Source: Gracilaria domingensis (taxonomy: Eukaryota; Rhodophyta; Florideophyceae; Gracilariales; Gracilariaceae). From it: a DNA stretch of 64,000 bases. Shown here piece by piece: positions 20,158 through 31,956 of this stretch. The notes under the pieces are model-generated. The model was not told the DNA's origin. It did no database searches and saw nothing but the letters and a program-made list of their open reading frames with translations. Position numbers and translations under genes: made by a program. Every line of letters starts with the position of its first letter. Within the stretch, counting starts at the first letter, position 1. The DNA is taken from the NCBI GenBank assembly GCA_022539475.1, contig VCMS01000309.1, positions 17,478 through 81,477 of the forward strand. Reading direction: 5' to 3'.

Positions 20158-20598
20158 ATGCGGTTCAGGAACAACCGGATCCCGGATCTAGCCATGGTCA
20201 CGGCCAAGCGAAACTACAAGCTATTCGCTGACCTTGACCTGCCTACCCAATATTTGGTGCGTCACTTGTCCATCCTGGATACAGCTGCAGGCCTCAACTT
20301 TTTTGTTCAGTCGTTGCTACCACTGGAAATCCGTTGTCGAGGTCGTAAAGGATGTGTCATGGACGTGGCAGATGCGAATAATAACCCGTTACAAACGGCT
20401 GGAATGGTCTCACTGCTTGTCAGGATTCGTAACTGCATCGAGCAGGTGGAATTCATCGTCTGCAAGACGCTCGCTGCCCCTGTCATTTTAGGGTGTGTTT
20501 TCTGCGACAGATATGTCGAAGCCATTCGACCGCGTGCGCGTGAAGTGGAAATGGAAGATGGTTCGGTTGTACCGATTGTTCGTCGCTCATTGCGCTGA
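20158..20598 (+). pseudogene. Element B: aspartic protease
   Basis: A 146-codon frame has the retropepsin layout: the active-site-like LDTAAGLNF near residue 41 (D-T-A where D-T/S-G is usual), a hydrophobic strand LLVRIRN, and the second signature APVILGCVFCDRYV near residue 106 (ILG-C-F/D). The Gly to Ala change in D-T-G is seen in some Ty3/gypsy proteases. It sits between the zinc knuckle and the RT, as in Ty3/gypsy pol. Confidence 0.65.
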
Positions 20599-21195
20599 GC
20601 GTCCGCTAACCTGGTACCACTACCCGCTCCTCTACAGGATTCCTCACCTCCGAAGGAGTCGCCGAAGCTCCACGTAGCGCCTGCAATTTCTATTCCGCTG
20701 GGATCCCAGGATTGGGTTGATTTTACAACTGCTCCGCGTGGTTTGCGCGTTGTTCAACCCTTGAACTCTTTATACGACAAGTATCAGGTCGCGTTGGCTA
20801 ACGAAGTTGTTCAAATCAACAGCGAGCACCCTTTTCGTTATGTTGGCCAACTTTGGCAAGAAGCCCCAGTATCTGGTGAAGAACCAAGTAATTGGTACTG
20901 TCTTACCGCACCCTAGATCACTGATCCCCACAAAGGTGACTGCCGCCGAGATGCTCTGGATTGCTGAAGAACGCAGTGGTGGGCTTCACCCTAAGGAAGG
21001 GGAGGGAGACTCGTCGTGCTCATTTCGTCGAACCCGTCTCCGACGGTTGAAGACACGAATGACTGGGAAGTTAGGATCGTTCCTACGAGTTATGACAAGG
21101 TTGACCATATCAAGGAGTTGGAGGAATTGAATCTCGGTCATGTACCGGTTTCACAGCGTGGGAAGTGGCGCAACATGTTGTGAGAGATTACATCA

Positions 21196-23435
21196 ATGTG
21201 GGATGGTTCCCTCGGAGAGGTTTCAACTATGAAACACCGCATTGACCTCCTGCCGGCGACGAATCTGATTGCTCAGCACCCTTACAGGGCAGGCCCGAAA
21301 GCACGGGAAGAGGAAGAGTTTCAGATCAACAAAATGCTTCGCGCTGGCGTGATAGAACCGACTCAGTCGCCGTGGGCATCTCCAGTTGTACTGGCTCCGA
21401 AACCCGATGGTTCCTGGCGCTTTTGTATCCACTATCGTCGCTTGAACGATGTCACCGTCAAGGACGTGTACCCTATACCTCGTATGCACGAGTATATCGA
21501 CTGGCTTGGCGATGCTACCGTGTTCTCTACTTTGGATGAAAACTGGGGTTACTGGCAATTACCAGTTAGACCGGAAGACCGTAAAAAGACCGCGTTCACC
21601 TTTCATTGAGAACTACACCGCTTTAAGCGTATGCCGTTCGGGTTAACGAACGCCCCCGCTACGTTTCAGCGTGCTCTGGACATTTTGTTGGCTCGCTTTA
21701 AATGGCCGAGTTGCTTGGTATACCTCGATGACATCGTCGTCTTTTCCAACAGTTTGGGCGGTCACCTCGAACATGTTCGCGAGATAATGACCGCTTTGCG
21801 GGATGCGGGAATCACTCTCAAGTTGAGAAAGTGTGAGTTTTTCACTGACTCAGTGAAATATCTCGGCCATGTTATACGTCCAGGACAGCTGCTGATCGAA
21901 GAAGCTCGCACGAAGTCCCTCAAAGAGGCGAAGCACTCCACCACACAGACAGATCTACGCTTCTTTCTGGGACTCTGCGACGTCTATAGAGGGTTCATTT
22001 CTCGCTTTGCGAACATCGCGGGACCGCTCAACGAACTCCTGAAGAAGGAACAACCGCCGAAATTGGGACCACTTAGCCCCATGCAAGTGGAGGCATTCAA
22101 CTCTCTTAAAGAGGCTGTTACCACGATACCCGTGTTGGCACTACCGAAGAACGAGTTGCAGTACACCGTGGATACGGACGCGAGTGATTTCGAGATTGGC
22201 TGCGCACTCTTTCAGACAATGCCCGAAGGGGAAAGCAAACCAATCGGATATTGGTCACGCACGCTCAATGTGCATACACGCAACTACTCAGTGTCCGAGA
22301 AAGAGTGTCTCGCCATGGTCTGGGCTTTGCAGACGTTACGATTATATATTATGGTTGTACACTTTACCGTCCATACGGATCATTCCGCATTGCGTTGGTT
22401 AATGTCAGCCGCGGAACCTTCCGGACATTTAATGCGTAGGCGTCTTCGGCTTGCAGAATTTGATTATGAAGTTACCTACAAAAATTGTTCGCTTAACGCA
22501 CAGGCGGATGCTCTTTCAAGTTTGCGAAAGGAAGGCGAAGCATTACCCGTCGATGACGATGATGAAGATATACCCTGTTTCCTCATTGAGGAGGGTGATG
22601 AGAACTATGACATTTTGTCGGAAGACATTTGTGATGATTTGATCGTCGCAGGCGGTGAAGATCCGGAATCGGGTACATTCGTCCCCATTTCTCCAGAGGA
22701 GATGGTGAGAGAACAACAGGCTGACACGTTATGTACGAGGATACGCGCCCAGATTAATGGCAGTGCGAAGATCCCCTTTGGGGTAAACTCACAAGACCAC
22801 CTCGTCAGAGTGGTTCGTTCTAACCCACAGAAGATGCTTCTTCACTCCTTACAAGTAAGGGTACTGCACCTCTCGCATCACTCGCGGATGGCTGCCGATC
22901 GGGGTGCTAAACGGTTATACACGACACTACGTCTGAATTTCTCCTGGCCCGCGTTAGCGTTGGACTGCTACACCACGGTGAACTCGTACACACATTGTGC
23001 TCGCGAGCGAGTGAAGCAGCGTCGCCATGCGAAGAAACTAACGTTATTCCCGCAAGGAAGCCGTTGGAGTTTATTGCCATCGATATACTCGGTGAGTTCT
23101 TGCGCACTTCCCGAGGTAATCGGTTCTTACTTGTCATTACGGACAGATTCTCAATGTTAGTCCAGACAGTTCCGTTAAAGAATATCACAGCACGCAAAGT
23201 TGCGGAGGCATTTGTTAGCCACTGGGCAATGGTCTACGGTCCGCCGGTTAACCTCCTTTCGGATAATGAGCCGCAGCTCACTGCGAAATTCTTCCAGGAT
23301 ATGTGCCGGATACTCGACGTGAAGAATCTCTTCAAGACGACATATCATCCCCAATGCAATGGCCAAGTCGAACGGTTTACCCCGACAATGCTCTCCGTGT
23401 TGCGGGCTAATACTGTTGAACACCCAAAGACATGA
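21196..23435 (+). pseudogene. Element B: reverse transcriptase, RNase H and integrase core
   Basis: RT motifs in order: VVLAPKPDGSWRFCIHYRRLN, STLDENWGYWQ, a TGA at 21607-21609, then MPFGLTNAPATFQRALD and the catalytic YLDDIVVFS near 21720. RNase H follows: VDTDASDFEIG, YSVSEKECLAMVWAL and HTDHSALRWL. The integrase part has an H-H-C-C-like segment (VRVLHLSHHSRM, then decayed), a frame slip near 23060, then IDILGEF, LLSDNEPQ and GQVERF, which carry the D, D, E residues. The frame is broken by the TGA, the frame slip and a stop at 23435. The order RT-RH-IN plus the later chromodomain identifies a Ty3/gypsy chromovirus-type element. Confidence 0.85.
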
Positions 23436-23708
23436 GATCTCTACACGGTAAGTCACTGTGTCGTATGCGTACAATGCGCAGGTTCACAGAATAACTGGGT
23501 TGTCACCGTTTGAGCTCGTGGTCTAACGGACACCCTCGCCAATTGCGGTTCAACCCTCAGCTAAGCTGGATACGTTACCGTCTGTACGGAATCATTACCT
23601 GCAATGGAAACAGTGGTTATCCGCAATGGTACCTGCTGCCAGGTCGTCAATGGCGAAAGCACAACAAGCTTACAAGCAGAGCTTTGACGCCCGCTACCGC
23701 CACTGAAG

Positions 23709-24425
23709 GTGGGAGACCTGGACTTTGTCAGGAAAGAAAATTATAACTCTGAGAAAGAGAAGCGTCACAAGATTTCACCCATCGCCGATGGTCCATACCG
23801 CGTTATCAGCGTGAATCAGGACACATTCGTACTGGAAGTTGGTGATGCTCATGAGCGTTTTTCCCGCGATCGCGTTGTACAGGGACCAACCTTTCGTACA
23901 GAAGTCGTTTCGGATGCACAGCAGGAAGCTGGACAGGCAGAAAACCGAGGAACCTCGTCGCAGAACCCTACACGCACTGCGGGTCTCCGTCACCCAACAC
24001 ATGGTCTCGCAGATGTACCGATTATATCCTCGCAAACCGAGGTATTGGAACATACACTGCTGGGGAAATCGCGTTTCACGGCGTGCATTACAGCGTCAAC
24101 AGACGTGATGACTGCCCTGCATAGCGCTCCACCTAAGGAGGGGAAGGGCAGATCAAGCGTTGTCGCAGAGAGTGATTCACCGGTGTCGCTACCGTCGGAG
24201 CACCGTGGTACACAGAAAAGTAGTGAAAAAGATACAGAGTGGCCTCAGGACACCGTCGAAGACGCAGATGCTTCGGACACCACTGTCAGTGGGAAGGATC
24301 TCCCGTTGCCGCTTATGGAAGTCGCGAAGGACGCGCAGCAGTCGGCCGCTGTCGCGCAGAACTCTGCGGAGGATATACAACCTTCCGCTAAGGATCGCGA
24401 CCTTTCAGAAGAACACCGCACGTAA
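23709..24425 (+). pseudogene. Element B: integrase C-terminal GPY-type domain and charged linker
   Basis: Begins in the integrase C-terminus (LDFVRKENY, HKISPIADGPYRVISV, then FVLEVG...ERFSRDRVV), which is the GPY/F module of Ty3/gypsy integrases. It then passes into a Ser/Glu/Asp-rich linker. The low-complexity coding continues in another frame to about 24770. It connects to the chromodomain frame at 25215. Confidence 0.7.
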
Positions 24426-25214
24426 CGAACGCACTCGATGCTGTCCCAAGATACTGGTAATACTAACCCATACAGAGAATTGTCGCAGGAACACGCGCCC
24501 ACCGTCGCACGGACGCACAACGCGGAGCATGCTCTTTTTCGCGAAGTTCCATCGGCAAGGCCGGAAGGTGATCAAGAACACCGTACTTCTCGGCAGAGCA
24601 AGGCTACAGAAAAGATGAATACTGTACCACGGAGTACTACGGATGCACAGTCGCCCCAAACTGTCGCTGACTACCGCCGCACACCGCCTTTGCAGACGCG
24701 CACAAAGGAAGTCACGGCTGATCTTGGTACTAACGACGACAGAGCAGGAGAGATAGAAGACGGTGGCTGAAGCGAAGATCAAGCACCCCGGTTGCCGTAG
24801 TGGTGCAGTAGACCGTTGCACCCAACCGTGGGGAAGTCGCAAATCGCATTTCATGACGTTTTGCGAAGTAATGACGGCACACCCTTCGTTGGAGATACGG
24901 ATTACGGCCCTGATTTAGGGATACCGCACACTGCAACCGCAGGAGCGCTTGTGTACTAAAAATCGAGTGGCGCGCAGCGCGCGCCACACAGTGGGCCAAT
25001 CATAGCGCGTGGCACCACCACCGCGAAACGTCGCTTGCGGTTGTGAACAATCCGCCTCCGCGTCCGATTTAACCTTCAGGATCGGGAAGCACCGCAGGAA
25101 CTAGCCGTTCGCAGACCCGCCGAAGCGGCGAAGCTGATTTAGAAAGCGCAGAAACGGGAAGCGAACACTCAGCAGAGGACAAGTCTACCGCCAAGGGCGT
25201 CAGGAGAAACGCAC

Positions 25215-25502
25215 AGCACCGCTATTGACGATGGTACGGTATCGCCGCGGCGCGCTGACGACCCTTCGCAGAAAGAGCTCGAGCGGGGCGTATACTCGAA
25301 AGAGTTCGTCGTCGATCACATCGTGGGGCACAGTGGGAACCCAAAGGGGAGTGTTCAGTACCAGGCACGCTGGTATGGCTATCCGCCTTCGCGGGATTCA
25401 GATGAGCCCGTGGAGCACCTACCCCGATCGAAGATCGTGCAGTACTACCGTCGCACTAACACGGCGTTGCCGGTTAACCTATACCAGGCAATGGTCGGTT
25501 AA
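25215..25502 (+). pseudogene. Element B: C-terminal chromodomain
   Basis: In the frame ending TAA at 25500-25502 the protein reads DDGTV..., VYSKEFVVDHIVGH, VQYQARWYGYPPSRDSDEPVE and HLPRSKIVQYYRR. This is a chromodomain with the aromatic residues of the fold (Y/F at the start, W-x-G-Y) and the terminal helix. It aligns with the tail of element A and, in its last part, with element C. It is the 3' end of pol. Confidence 0.8.
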
Positions 25503-25664
25503 CACACTTCGTTGGAGACTGAGGCTTGCCGCGTGGCGCGCACAAACGGTCCCACGAACTACGACCCTCCTCAGAGGAGATCTGTGACCTCTAGAGAAGT
25601 AATATACCGCTACTCGCGTAACGAAGACATACTCTGTGAATTGGAGAGTTGATGTTCGAACAGT

Positions 25665-25810
25665 TATGCCCTCAAAAAAAGGAGAAGTTAAGATTCACTC
25701 GTAAGAGGAAGAAGACTTTATGAAGAGGAAGATGAATCCATAAGAGGAAGCAGCACTCGTAAAAAGAAGATCACCCGGGAGGGGAGAAGTTAAGAAGTAT
25801 ACACCTTGAC
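25665..25810 (+). other. Purine-rich tract of element B
   Basis: GA-rich repeats (AAGAGGAAGAAGAC, GGAGAAGTTAAGA twice) lie between pol and the antisense gene, as in element A. Confidence 0.3.
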
Positions 25811-25954
25811 GGAAGGGAAGAATTCTTGAGATCAAGAGAAGTTCACAGTTTTACTGGTCGTTGTTACTAGGTTGTGGCTCGCTAGTCCAGCACACAACGG
25901 CCACGTTATTGGGTATCAGCTAGGAAGGACCTCTTGGATGGAAAGCTGCACGAG

Positions 25955-26659
25955 TTACTCGGATTCCTGCTGGTCCTTCGCGCTCGCAAGCTGCGCTACC
26001 AGTGCGTCGCGCATCTGCGAGACGTCGCCAGGTGCCGCGTCGGAGAGACCAGCGTCGCTGAGAAACTGAGCAATCACTGCAGCCCGTGCTTCGTTGGATA
26101 ATCCCGCGTTCACGACTTCCTTCGGCGTAGCCGACGCCACCATCGCAGACGAAGCGACAGTCTCCGCTGTAGTTGGAACCGCCACAGGCGTTAGAACTGG
26201 AGCTACAACGGGCTCGGGAATCGCTAGAGGCGCAGAAGGAACATTCACTAGAGTCGCGAAGACCGCGTTAGCACCCGCCTGGAGACCTGGCACTGCTGAA
26301 GCAGATACTGCCCCCTCCACCGGAGCTGCCGCGAAGTCTTCGTCGCCGTACTCGTCACCTTCATCTGGAGCGTCATCAACCATGATGTTTTGGTCCCCAA
26401 TAGGTTGGAAGAACTCATCAGTTATGTTGAAGCCCGTAGAGTGCCCCGGAGAGATGAATCGCTCGGCATTCCGAAGAAGTCCCGCCTCGGCGTTGGTAAT
26501 CGGCACCCGTGTCCAGGGGTCGTAATAGATGTAATCCCCCGACAGTGGGGACCTGCGACCCGGAGACCGATCAATAGCGGAATCGCCTTCGTCCCGCGCG
26601 TTTTGCGAAAGAGGAATCTGGCTCCAGTCGACTCCATCAATCACTTGCAAGAGGCACAT
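25955..26659 (-). pseudogene. Element B: antisense accessory gene, 5'-truncated
   Basis: A 234-codon frame opposite to pol. It starts at the region matching QID of copies A and C (LLQVIDGVDW) and then has DRSPGRRSPLSGDYIYYDPW and AEAGLLRNAERFISPGH. These align with copy A (DRSPGP, GDLVY, DPW, AEA). An acidic stretch (DDAPDEGDEYGDED) and an Ala/Val/Pro linker lead to RAAVIAQFLSDAGL...MRDALVAQL near the C-terminus, matching copy A. The first ~400 residues found in A and C are absent: the element ends about 40 bp further on, where host kinase DNA begins, and the 3' LTR is also missing. The present ATG is probably an internal Met. Confidence 0.65.
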
Positions 26660-26717
26660 AAAGCACAGAAGAGAGTGTTGCGATTTGGCTGAGTACCTCT
26701 ATCGACCCATATCCCGC

Positions 26718-28932
26718 TCACCTTGAGAAATACGTGTGTTCAGCCGCCTGTCTTTGTTGAATAGTAAATACGATGTTTGAAGAGAAAACCACATAGACGC
26801 AGAATGGTATTCCAATAAAGGCACCTCCCCAGTCGTACAAGTAACAAGTATCTTTGGAGGTTGTTCCCGTATTTACTAGATGTAAATCACCATGGACCAC
26901 AGTTACTCGGAAACTATGGGAGAAAGCTCGGCGCACAGCTCTTTAACCACAACTCTTACTCCCAATAGACCTTTCGAAAATATTGATCTGCGGGACGAGA
27001 GTGGTATTTCGATCGATGTCAAACTTCCTGCCACCCAGGCCATGTCCAAACTGTGAAGACTACAGTTTTCTAACTCAGTGATGTTCTTCATTGACTCGAA
27101 CTGTATATCTGCCAAGTCATTCACTATAGCTACAGGATCAGGAGTCCTGCTGCGATATTTTCTTCTATTGATCTGTAACTATGTGTTAGTTTCAAGATCA
27201 ACACCAAAGAGATTACGTACAGCGTCTGAGAACGACGAAGTCAGCGCGGTGAGTTTGACCTCAGCTAAATCTTCTCGGACGGTTTCGGCAAAAACGACCT
27301 CTCTGTTTTCGTTTACGTCCGACAGGCTTCCTTCGTCTACGTAACACTTGAGAACACCACAGTCAGAAGTGCTGCGAAGGTGAACGACAGGAATGCTTAC
27401 AGTCAATCCCCTTTTTTTCAGATGTGAGTGACCCAGCCCAAGGTTTTAGCGTACCACCCTCTACGGCGCCATGGACAATGTGACATTACGTCCTTTCCTG
27501 TTTTATCATTTGACACCGCTGCAATTTTGTGTGCAACACATATCTCGTTGAGAAAGCTACTGGACTCTCGAAGACAAAACCATTTCAGATTATCTGGATA
27601 AGTGTCTTGCTTCCCACAGAAGTCCATAAGAAAAATTGGTTCATCGATTCCCAATCCGTCGAAGCTGTGAAGCAAACCCGATTCTAGGGGTCTTTGACGA
27701 AGAAGCTCTTCATGTACCAGCGACGCGTCCGTGCACGTAGCACTTGACGTTATGAGGTGCATCCCCTATGGGAGTCTTCAACCGCTGGTTACTTTAGTCT
27801 TAATTAGCACCCGTAGAGAGGCGTGCATGGCCCAAGGCCCTTGACTGGGCGTGGAGACGTGGAGGTGGATGGCTAGTGCACAAATGGGGTATTTTGGGGA
27901 ATATTTTAGTTTGTCTTTTTTTTAGCACCCTGACAGTGGAGTTGCGTACGTGTACAGCCCGTACGGGTGTGCCCTACTGCAGTCAGTCAACCGGCCCTGC
28001 ATCTGGGGTACTTAGAGGAGCAGCGGCGGCTGAACACCACCTGATGGTAAAGTAACCAAGCCTCTCCTTCGAGAACTGCCACTCGGATCAGAGGGCACTT
28101 GAGACTGATCTCGAGTGTGGTCTCTAGCCGCTACTGCTCTTGCCGGTGTACTACTCCGCCCGGAGGTTCATCTCAAGAGGTATAAGTACGCTTACTTTCC
28201 TTGGGACGCCTAAGGAATCTGTATATACCATGCGGTATTGACATCCATTATTACTATTAATTCCTGATTGCAAGACAGATCCCCGCCCCAGTATTGGGTT
28301 CTTTCTTTGATCTTTCTCATTCCTTTCTCTGACATCGAGCCTGTTGCCTGCGTGTGCACGGCCCGCGTCTCCTCTTGGGAGTATCTCTTTTTCCCTTGCT
28401 TTTTGGGCTACGCCTCCTCCCGGAGTGTCTGGCTCAGCCTTTTCAGGTATTTCTCGCTCCTACACGGTTCTCGGCTGGTGATTCTCTTGATATTGGACTT
28501 TCCGCATTCATCTCTGTATGTTTCTTTCAGTAGACTACTGGTCTTACATCCAGGTCCCTGGTGTCAACAGAGGCTCGTCCACCGAGTTCAGGGAGCAGGA
28601 CTTCGAACATCCTGTGCGTGTTTCAACCGTCCTGGGTTTGCACCACAGAAGGCAGTTAGCACATACAGCTCAAGACCAAGTTGCTTCTTTACGCATTGCT
28701 TAATGTGTTCTGGGTTGACTTCCTAAGGCATTTGCCCTTCTTCACCAAACTCAACATCCGATATTGCGACGATGGGCAAACCGTACCTCGAACCTTGCTC
28801 CTGCATAAGAATCATCTGTCTCTCAGTTTCAAGAATGACTAAATGCGTATTTCTTTTTGCTGGGCCTTCCAATGACAACTCCGAGTTGGAAACAAGCGCA
28901 TTCTTTATTGAAGTAAAAATGTATTCCAGCAA
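26718..28932 (-). pseudogene. Aminoglycoside-phosphotransferase-like kinase gene (copy 2), split by solo LTR D
   Basis: Read from 28932 down. An N-terminal Nudix-like segment (THLVILETERQMILMQEQ, then PEHIKQCVKKQLGL after a TAG) runs up to the LTR edge at 28648. After the LTR come DEPIFLMDF and PWRRRGWYAKTLGWV, then after a one-base slip LKKRGLTVSIPVVHLR and FAETVREDLAEVKL. A likely 48-bp intron (GTACGT to ACTAAC to CAG, about 27143-27190) joins FSDA to INRRKYRSR. The C-lobe keeps the catalytic HGDLHLVN and YDWGGAFIG motifs. This is the APH/choline-kinase fold with a Nudix-like N-terminus. The LTR, slip and stop mark it as a pseudogene, although the active-site residues survive. Neighbour 29106-30340 is its paralogue. 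Confidence 0.6.
27830..28647 (+). repeat. Solo LTR D inside the kinase gene (left end approximate)
   Basis: Ends TGGGTTTGCACCACA (28633-28647), matching LTR A with one mismatch. It shares GGTATTTTGGGG (about 27888) and other blocks with LTR A, and contains a TATAAGTA motif at 28181. No primer binding site or retroelement gene is attached, and kinase-coding sequence resumes on both sides, so it is a solo LTR. A target-site duplication could not be identified by eye. Confidence 0.65.
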
Positions 28933-29105
28933 AGACTGGAAAGCGTAAACGGCACTTTGGGGCTCCAGAACATCACCCGCATCGTATTGATTAAGTTCTG
29001 CCTAAAGCAGCTCGAGATCAACGAGAGGGCGAGCTAATGAGCAGGCACTTTCAAATCCCTTCTTCGTCAAGTACATCTCTTTCCACATTCCAAAGTATAA
29101 ATCTT

Positions 29106-30340
29106 TCACCGATTCATCATCACACACATCAAGCCCAAGTTCAGGTAAGTAAGATAGTCAATGAGTGGGTGACCGATGTAAGCTCGCGACCAGTGGAGAA
29201 TAGAATGCTGAGATGTAGAACTCTGGCCGCTGTACATGTTCTCTCTAGCATAGTTTCCATGAACAAGAACATTCAGGAATTCACGAGATGCAAGGGTTAT
29301 GCAGCATTCTTCCACTACGTTAACTCGCCCCTACAAACACAGTAAACAAGAAGACAATGGACGAAGAGCAGGGTGCCCAAAGGTATCGTAATATGAAGCT
29401 AATACCCACGACAAAGAGTGATCTTGAAGTCCTTGCTTCTGTAAATCACCAATTAGGTCGAAAGACGCGAATTGGAACTTAGCAAGGGTCCTAACTGGAG
29501 GTGAATTATTGCCTTCATAAAGCGACAGGGAACCTCTTTGCAGCAATACGCTTTTGTTGTGGTCTGTTGCAATCAATTTCGGTACAAGATAGTACGCTGT
29601 GATACCTAACAGTTTAACCACAAGCTTAGTCTCGCATGATTCAGATAAAGAGAATTTCACAAAGATACTTGAATATTTCTCTTCCCATGTTCCAACTGAA
29701 CTCCCACGAACTCGAAAGATAGCATATTTCCATGTGTTTGAAATTTGTTGGAACCGTACTTGCGTGCTATACCACCGGTCGGAAACCAAGAGTGAGCACA
29801 CTGAGCTCCTTTCTTGCTGAAACCAATCATGTCTGCGCCACGGAAACACATCCTGGGGCTCAATGCTGCCAAAGCCTTCCAACTGAAGATGGTTTGCCCT
29901 TTGAACGATAACGAATTTTGAATGGAACGATTTCCACATCTCTCTCCTCACGTCATTCCATCCAACCCAACAAAAGCCGACCCGAAAGCGCACCGGGTCT
30001 TAGTAGACGTCAAACACCAGGACGATATCAGCGTGCGAGAGTGAATTATCTGGATGTGCCCAAACAAGTTTGCGGGCATAACGACATAATGACAAAGATT
30101 TCAAGGCCAAGGCACAGATATCATCCGTTTGCTGCGACCAGGAGTCAATCCAAGGACCACTCCGATCTTTGCAGATTTCTAATTTAGGGAGCTCAAAGCC
30201 GTCTCGGGTTTCTTTCGCCAGAATGTGGGCTTTACCAGTATCATGAACTAGCAAGCGAAAAACATGCGAATGTTATCCTGCATCTGTCCTGTCCGGCTCC
30301 ATCGTGTTGTTCACTTACGAGATGTCAAGCCAGCTTCGAG
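29106..30340 (-). pseudogene. Aminoglycoside-phosphotransferase-like kinase gene (copy 1), intron-containing, active site altered
   Basis: Read from about 30340 down. Exon 1 may end before GTAAGT (about 30313). The next exon starts after TTTTTCGCTTGCTAG and reads VHDTGKAHILAKETRDGFELP, a Nudix-like domain. A single TAA lies at 30000-30002 in an otherwise open frame. Then come PWRRHDWF, IFRVRGSSVG, VKFSLSESCETKLVVK and LVPKLIATD. A likely 74-bp intron ends TTGTTTACTGTGTTTGTAG at 29331. The C-lobe has LVHGNYARENMY and LHWSRAYIGHPLIDYL. The family motif H-G-D-x-H-x-x-N is H-G-N-Y-A-x-x-N here, and D-W is H-W, so the catalytic and metal-binding acids are both lost. It could be a pseudogene or a pseudokinase; the TAA favours a pseudogene. 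Confidence 0.6.
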
Positions 30341-30474
30341 GATCGGAAACTCACTTCATTACAGCGAGAGAAAGACCTACTAAGGGGGTGCCTACACTGA
30401 GACATGTACAAATATTCAACTGTCCTTGAATGAATGAATGAGGGCTCTGTTTGTTGGAATTCAAATCGGCGCTG

Positions 30475-31321
30475 TCACAGCAGGGCCGCGTTTGCACCCT
30501 GTGGAATAGCAAGGCGCAGACGATTGACAGCTATCGCTGTGAGCTGTAGAACCGTTCCCTCAAGGCGCAACATCAGTTTGTGGTACTCCGTGATGGGGTT
30601 TGAGCCCCTGGTGCCACTGGTATATTCAGCTAGCCTACGACAGAAGTCTCTCACCGAGAATCCCGCTCCGCTATGAACGTCAAAGCCAATGGCCACAAAT
30701 TGCACGTGGTCAGTTTTGCAAATGCTGCCGTAATTTCTGGTTTTGGCAGCTTCGGCGTTACTCGCGGTACTTCCTGTGATTTGGGATGCTACTGTGGTAT
30801 AGATCGAGGTGCTGGGACTAACCAAAGTAACATCTAGACCCACAGGCTTACTATGAAACCGAATATCATCAATCAGCAAATCCAGTCTCCATTGCTGTTT
30901 TTCATCGAGACGGTCTTGCGATGGGAACTACCACTCTCGGGCAACATAGAGGCAAAAAGAAGGTTGCTTCAGGAAATGCAAACAAAGCATCTGTAAGCGC
31001 GGTATGACGCCGTGTTGCCCCTAGTCCCACGGAACAAACCATTGCACGGTATCCTAAAGCATCTACTGTACTAACGTTCGTGTAGTTTGCACGAGCACAG
31101 GCAGGGCGAGGAGTACCACAGAACATTTTCTCTCCAAACCGTAAGTCGATCATGGTTTTCAATATTTCAGAGGATGTGGAAGGGTTAATTCTCGGATCTA
31201 AAAAAGATGTAAAGCATGGCGAGGCTTCTGTAGTCGAGATCCATTTGAGTCTAGCATGATAGAGCTTACTCACGGTGTTTTTTGTCAACATAGGTGTTTC
31301 TTTGGCTCCCTCACGGTCCAC
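30475..31321 (-). pseudogene. Non-LTR-type retroelement, C-terminal part (zinc-binding and endonuclease-like)
   Basis: Two adjacent frames (31321-30902 and 30879-30475). The first has FLDPRINPSTSSEI, a Cys/His set (CGTPRPACARANY, DALGYRAMVCS, ATRRHTALTDAL) and ends in a region where relatives read RP-D. The second has IRFHSKPVGLDVTLVSP and later AKTRNYGSI and AIGFDVHSGAG. This layout (GGLGL segment, C..C..H..C knuckle, RH, then a D-V-T strand and K..Y) is that of a restriction-like-endonuclease C-terminus in some non-LTR retrotransposons. It is the downstream continuation of the RT at 34000-35570, cut off by a DNA transposon. Confidence 0.6.
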
Positions 31322-31956
31322 AATAACATTATGGTACAGATGCTGAAGTTCATAAACGCGCCAATTCTCTTCCGCCCTGGCATTAAGCGCATCAAACGTG
31401 AACTCCGGTTAGAGACCGTAATCTATGTGTATACAGTTTGCCAATTGCGCAAATTTGATGAGCTGGGTTGGTACGCAACTGACGGTTTGCAATTAAGGCT
31501 GAATTTCGCCGTTAATGAGTGACCATGCTGCCATATATGATGATATATACTCTTCTGAATGGGCGAATTTTGGAAAAGGCTGTATTTGGGACATTCTCCC
31601 GCCGATTCCCCTATAACCGAAACACCTCCATCCCAGCCCATTGCTATTCTCCAACACCAATCATAGCTCCCACAATACAAACAAACGACTGCGAAATATG
31701 ATTGCGAGTTGCAGTGAACAAGTCTCGAGCTTTTATCTGCCCATATTGACGCTTCCTTTCCCATAATCCCAGGCAGAACTATCTGTCATTAGCTTTTCAA
31801 TCCAATTCCTATATGTGCCAATTTTTTCTTAGTACTCCAATATCTTTTCAATGGCAATTACATGTCAAATTTTTTGGCTTGCCATCTCTCAATAGAAATT
31901 CAACATGTTACCGTTTTCTTCAATTAACGGAGTTCCTAAAGGATTCTTCTTGAAAC

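Noticed and set aside
27179-27406. Possible NAD-binding (SDR-like) domain, from EDLAEV...ALTS
   Set aside because: In context (PWRRRGW before, QFES and HGDLH after) the segment fits the kinase N-lobe better.
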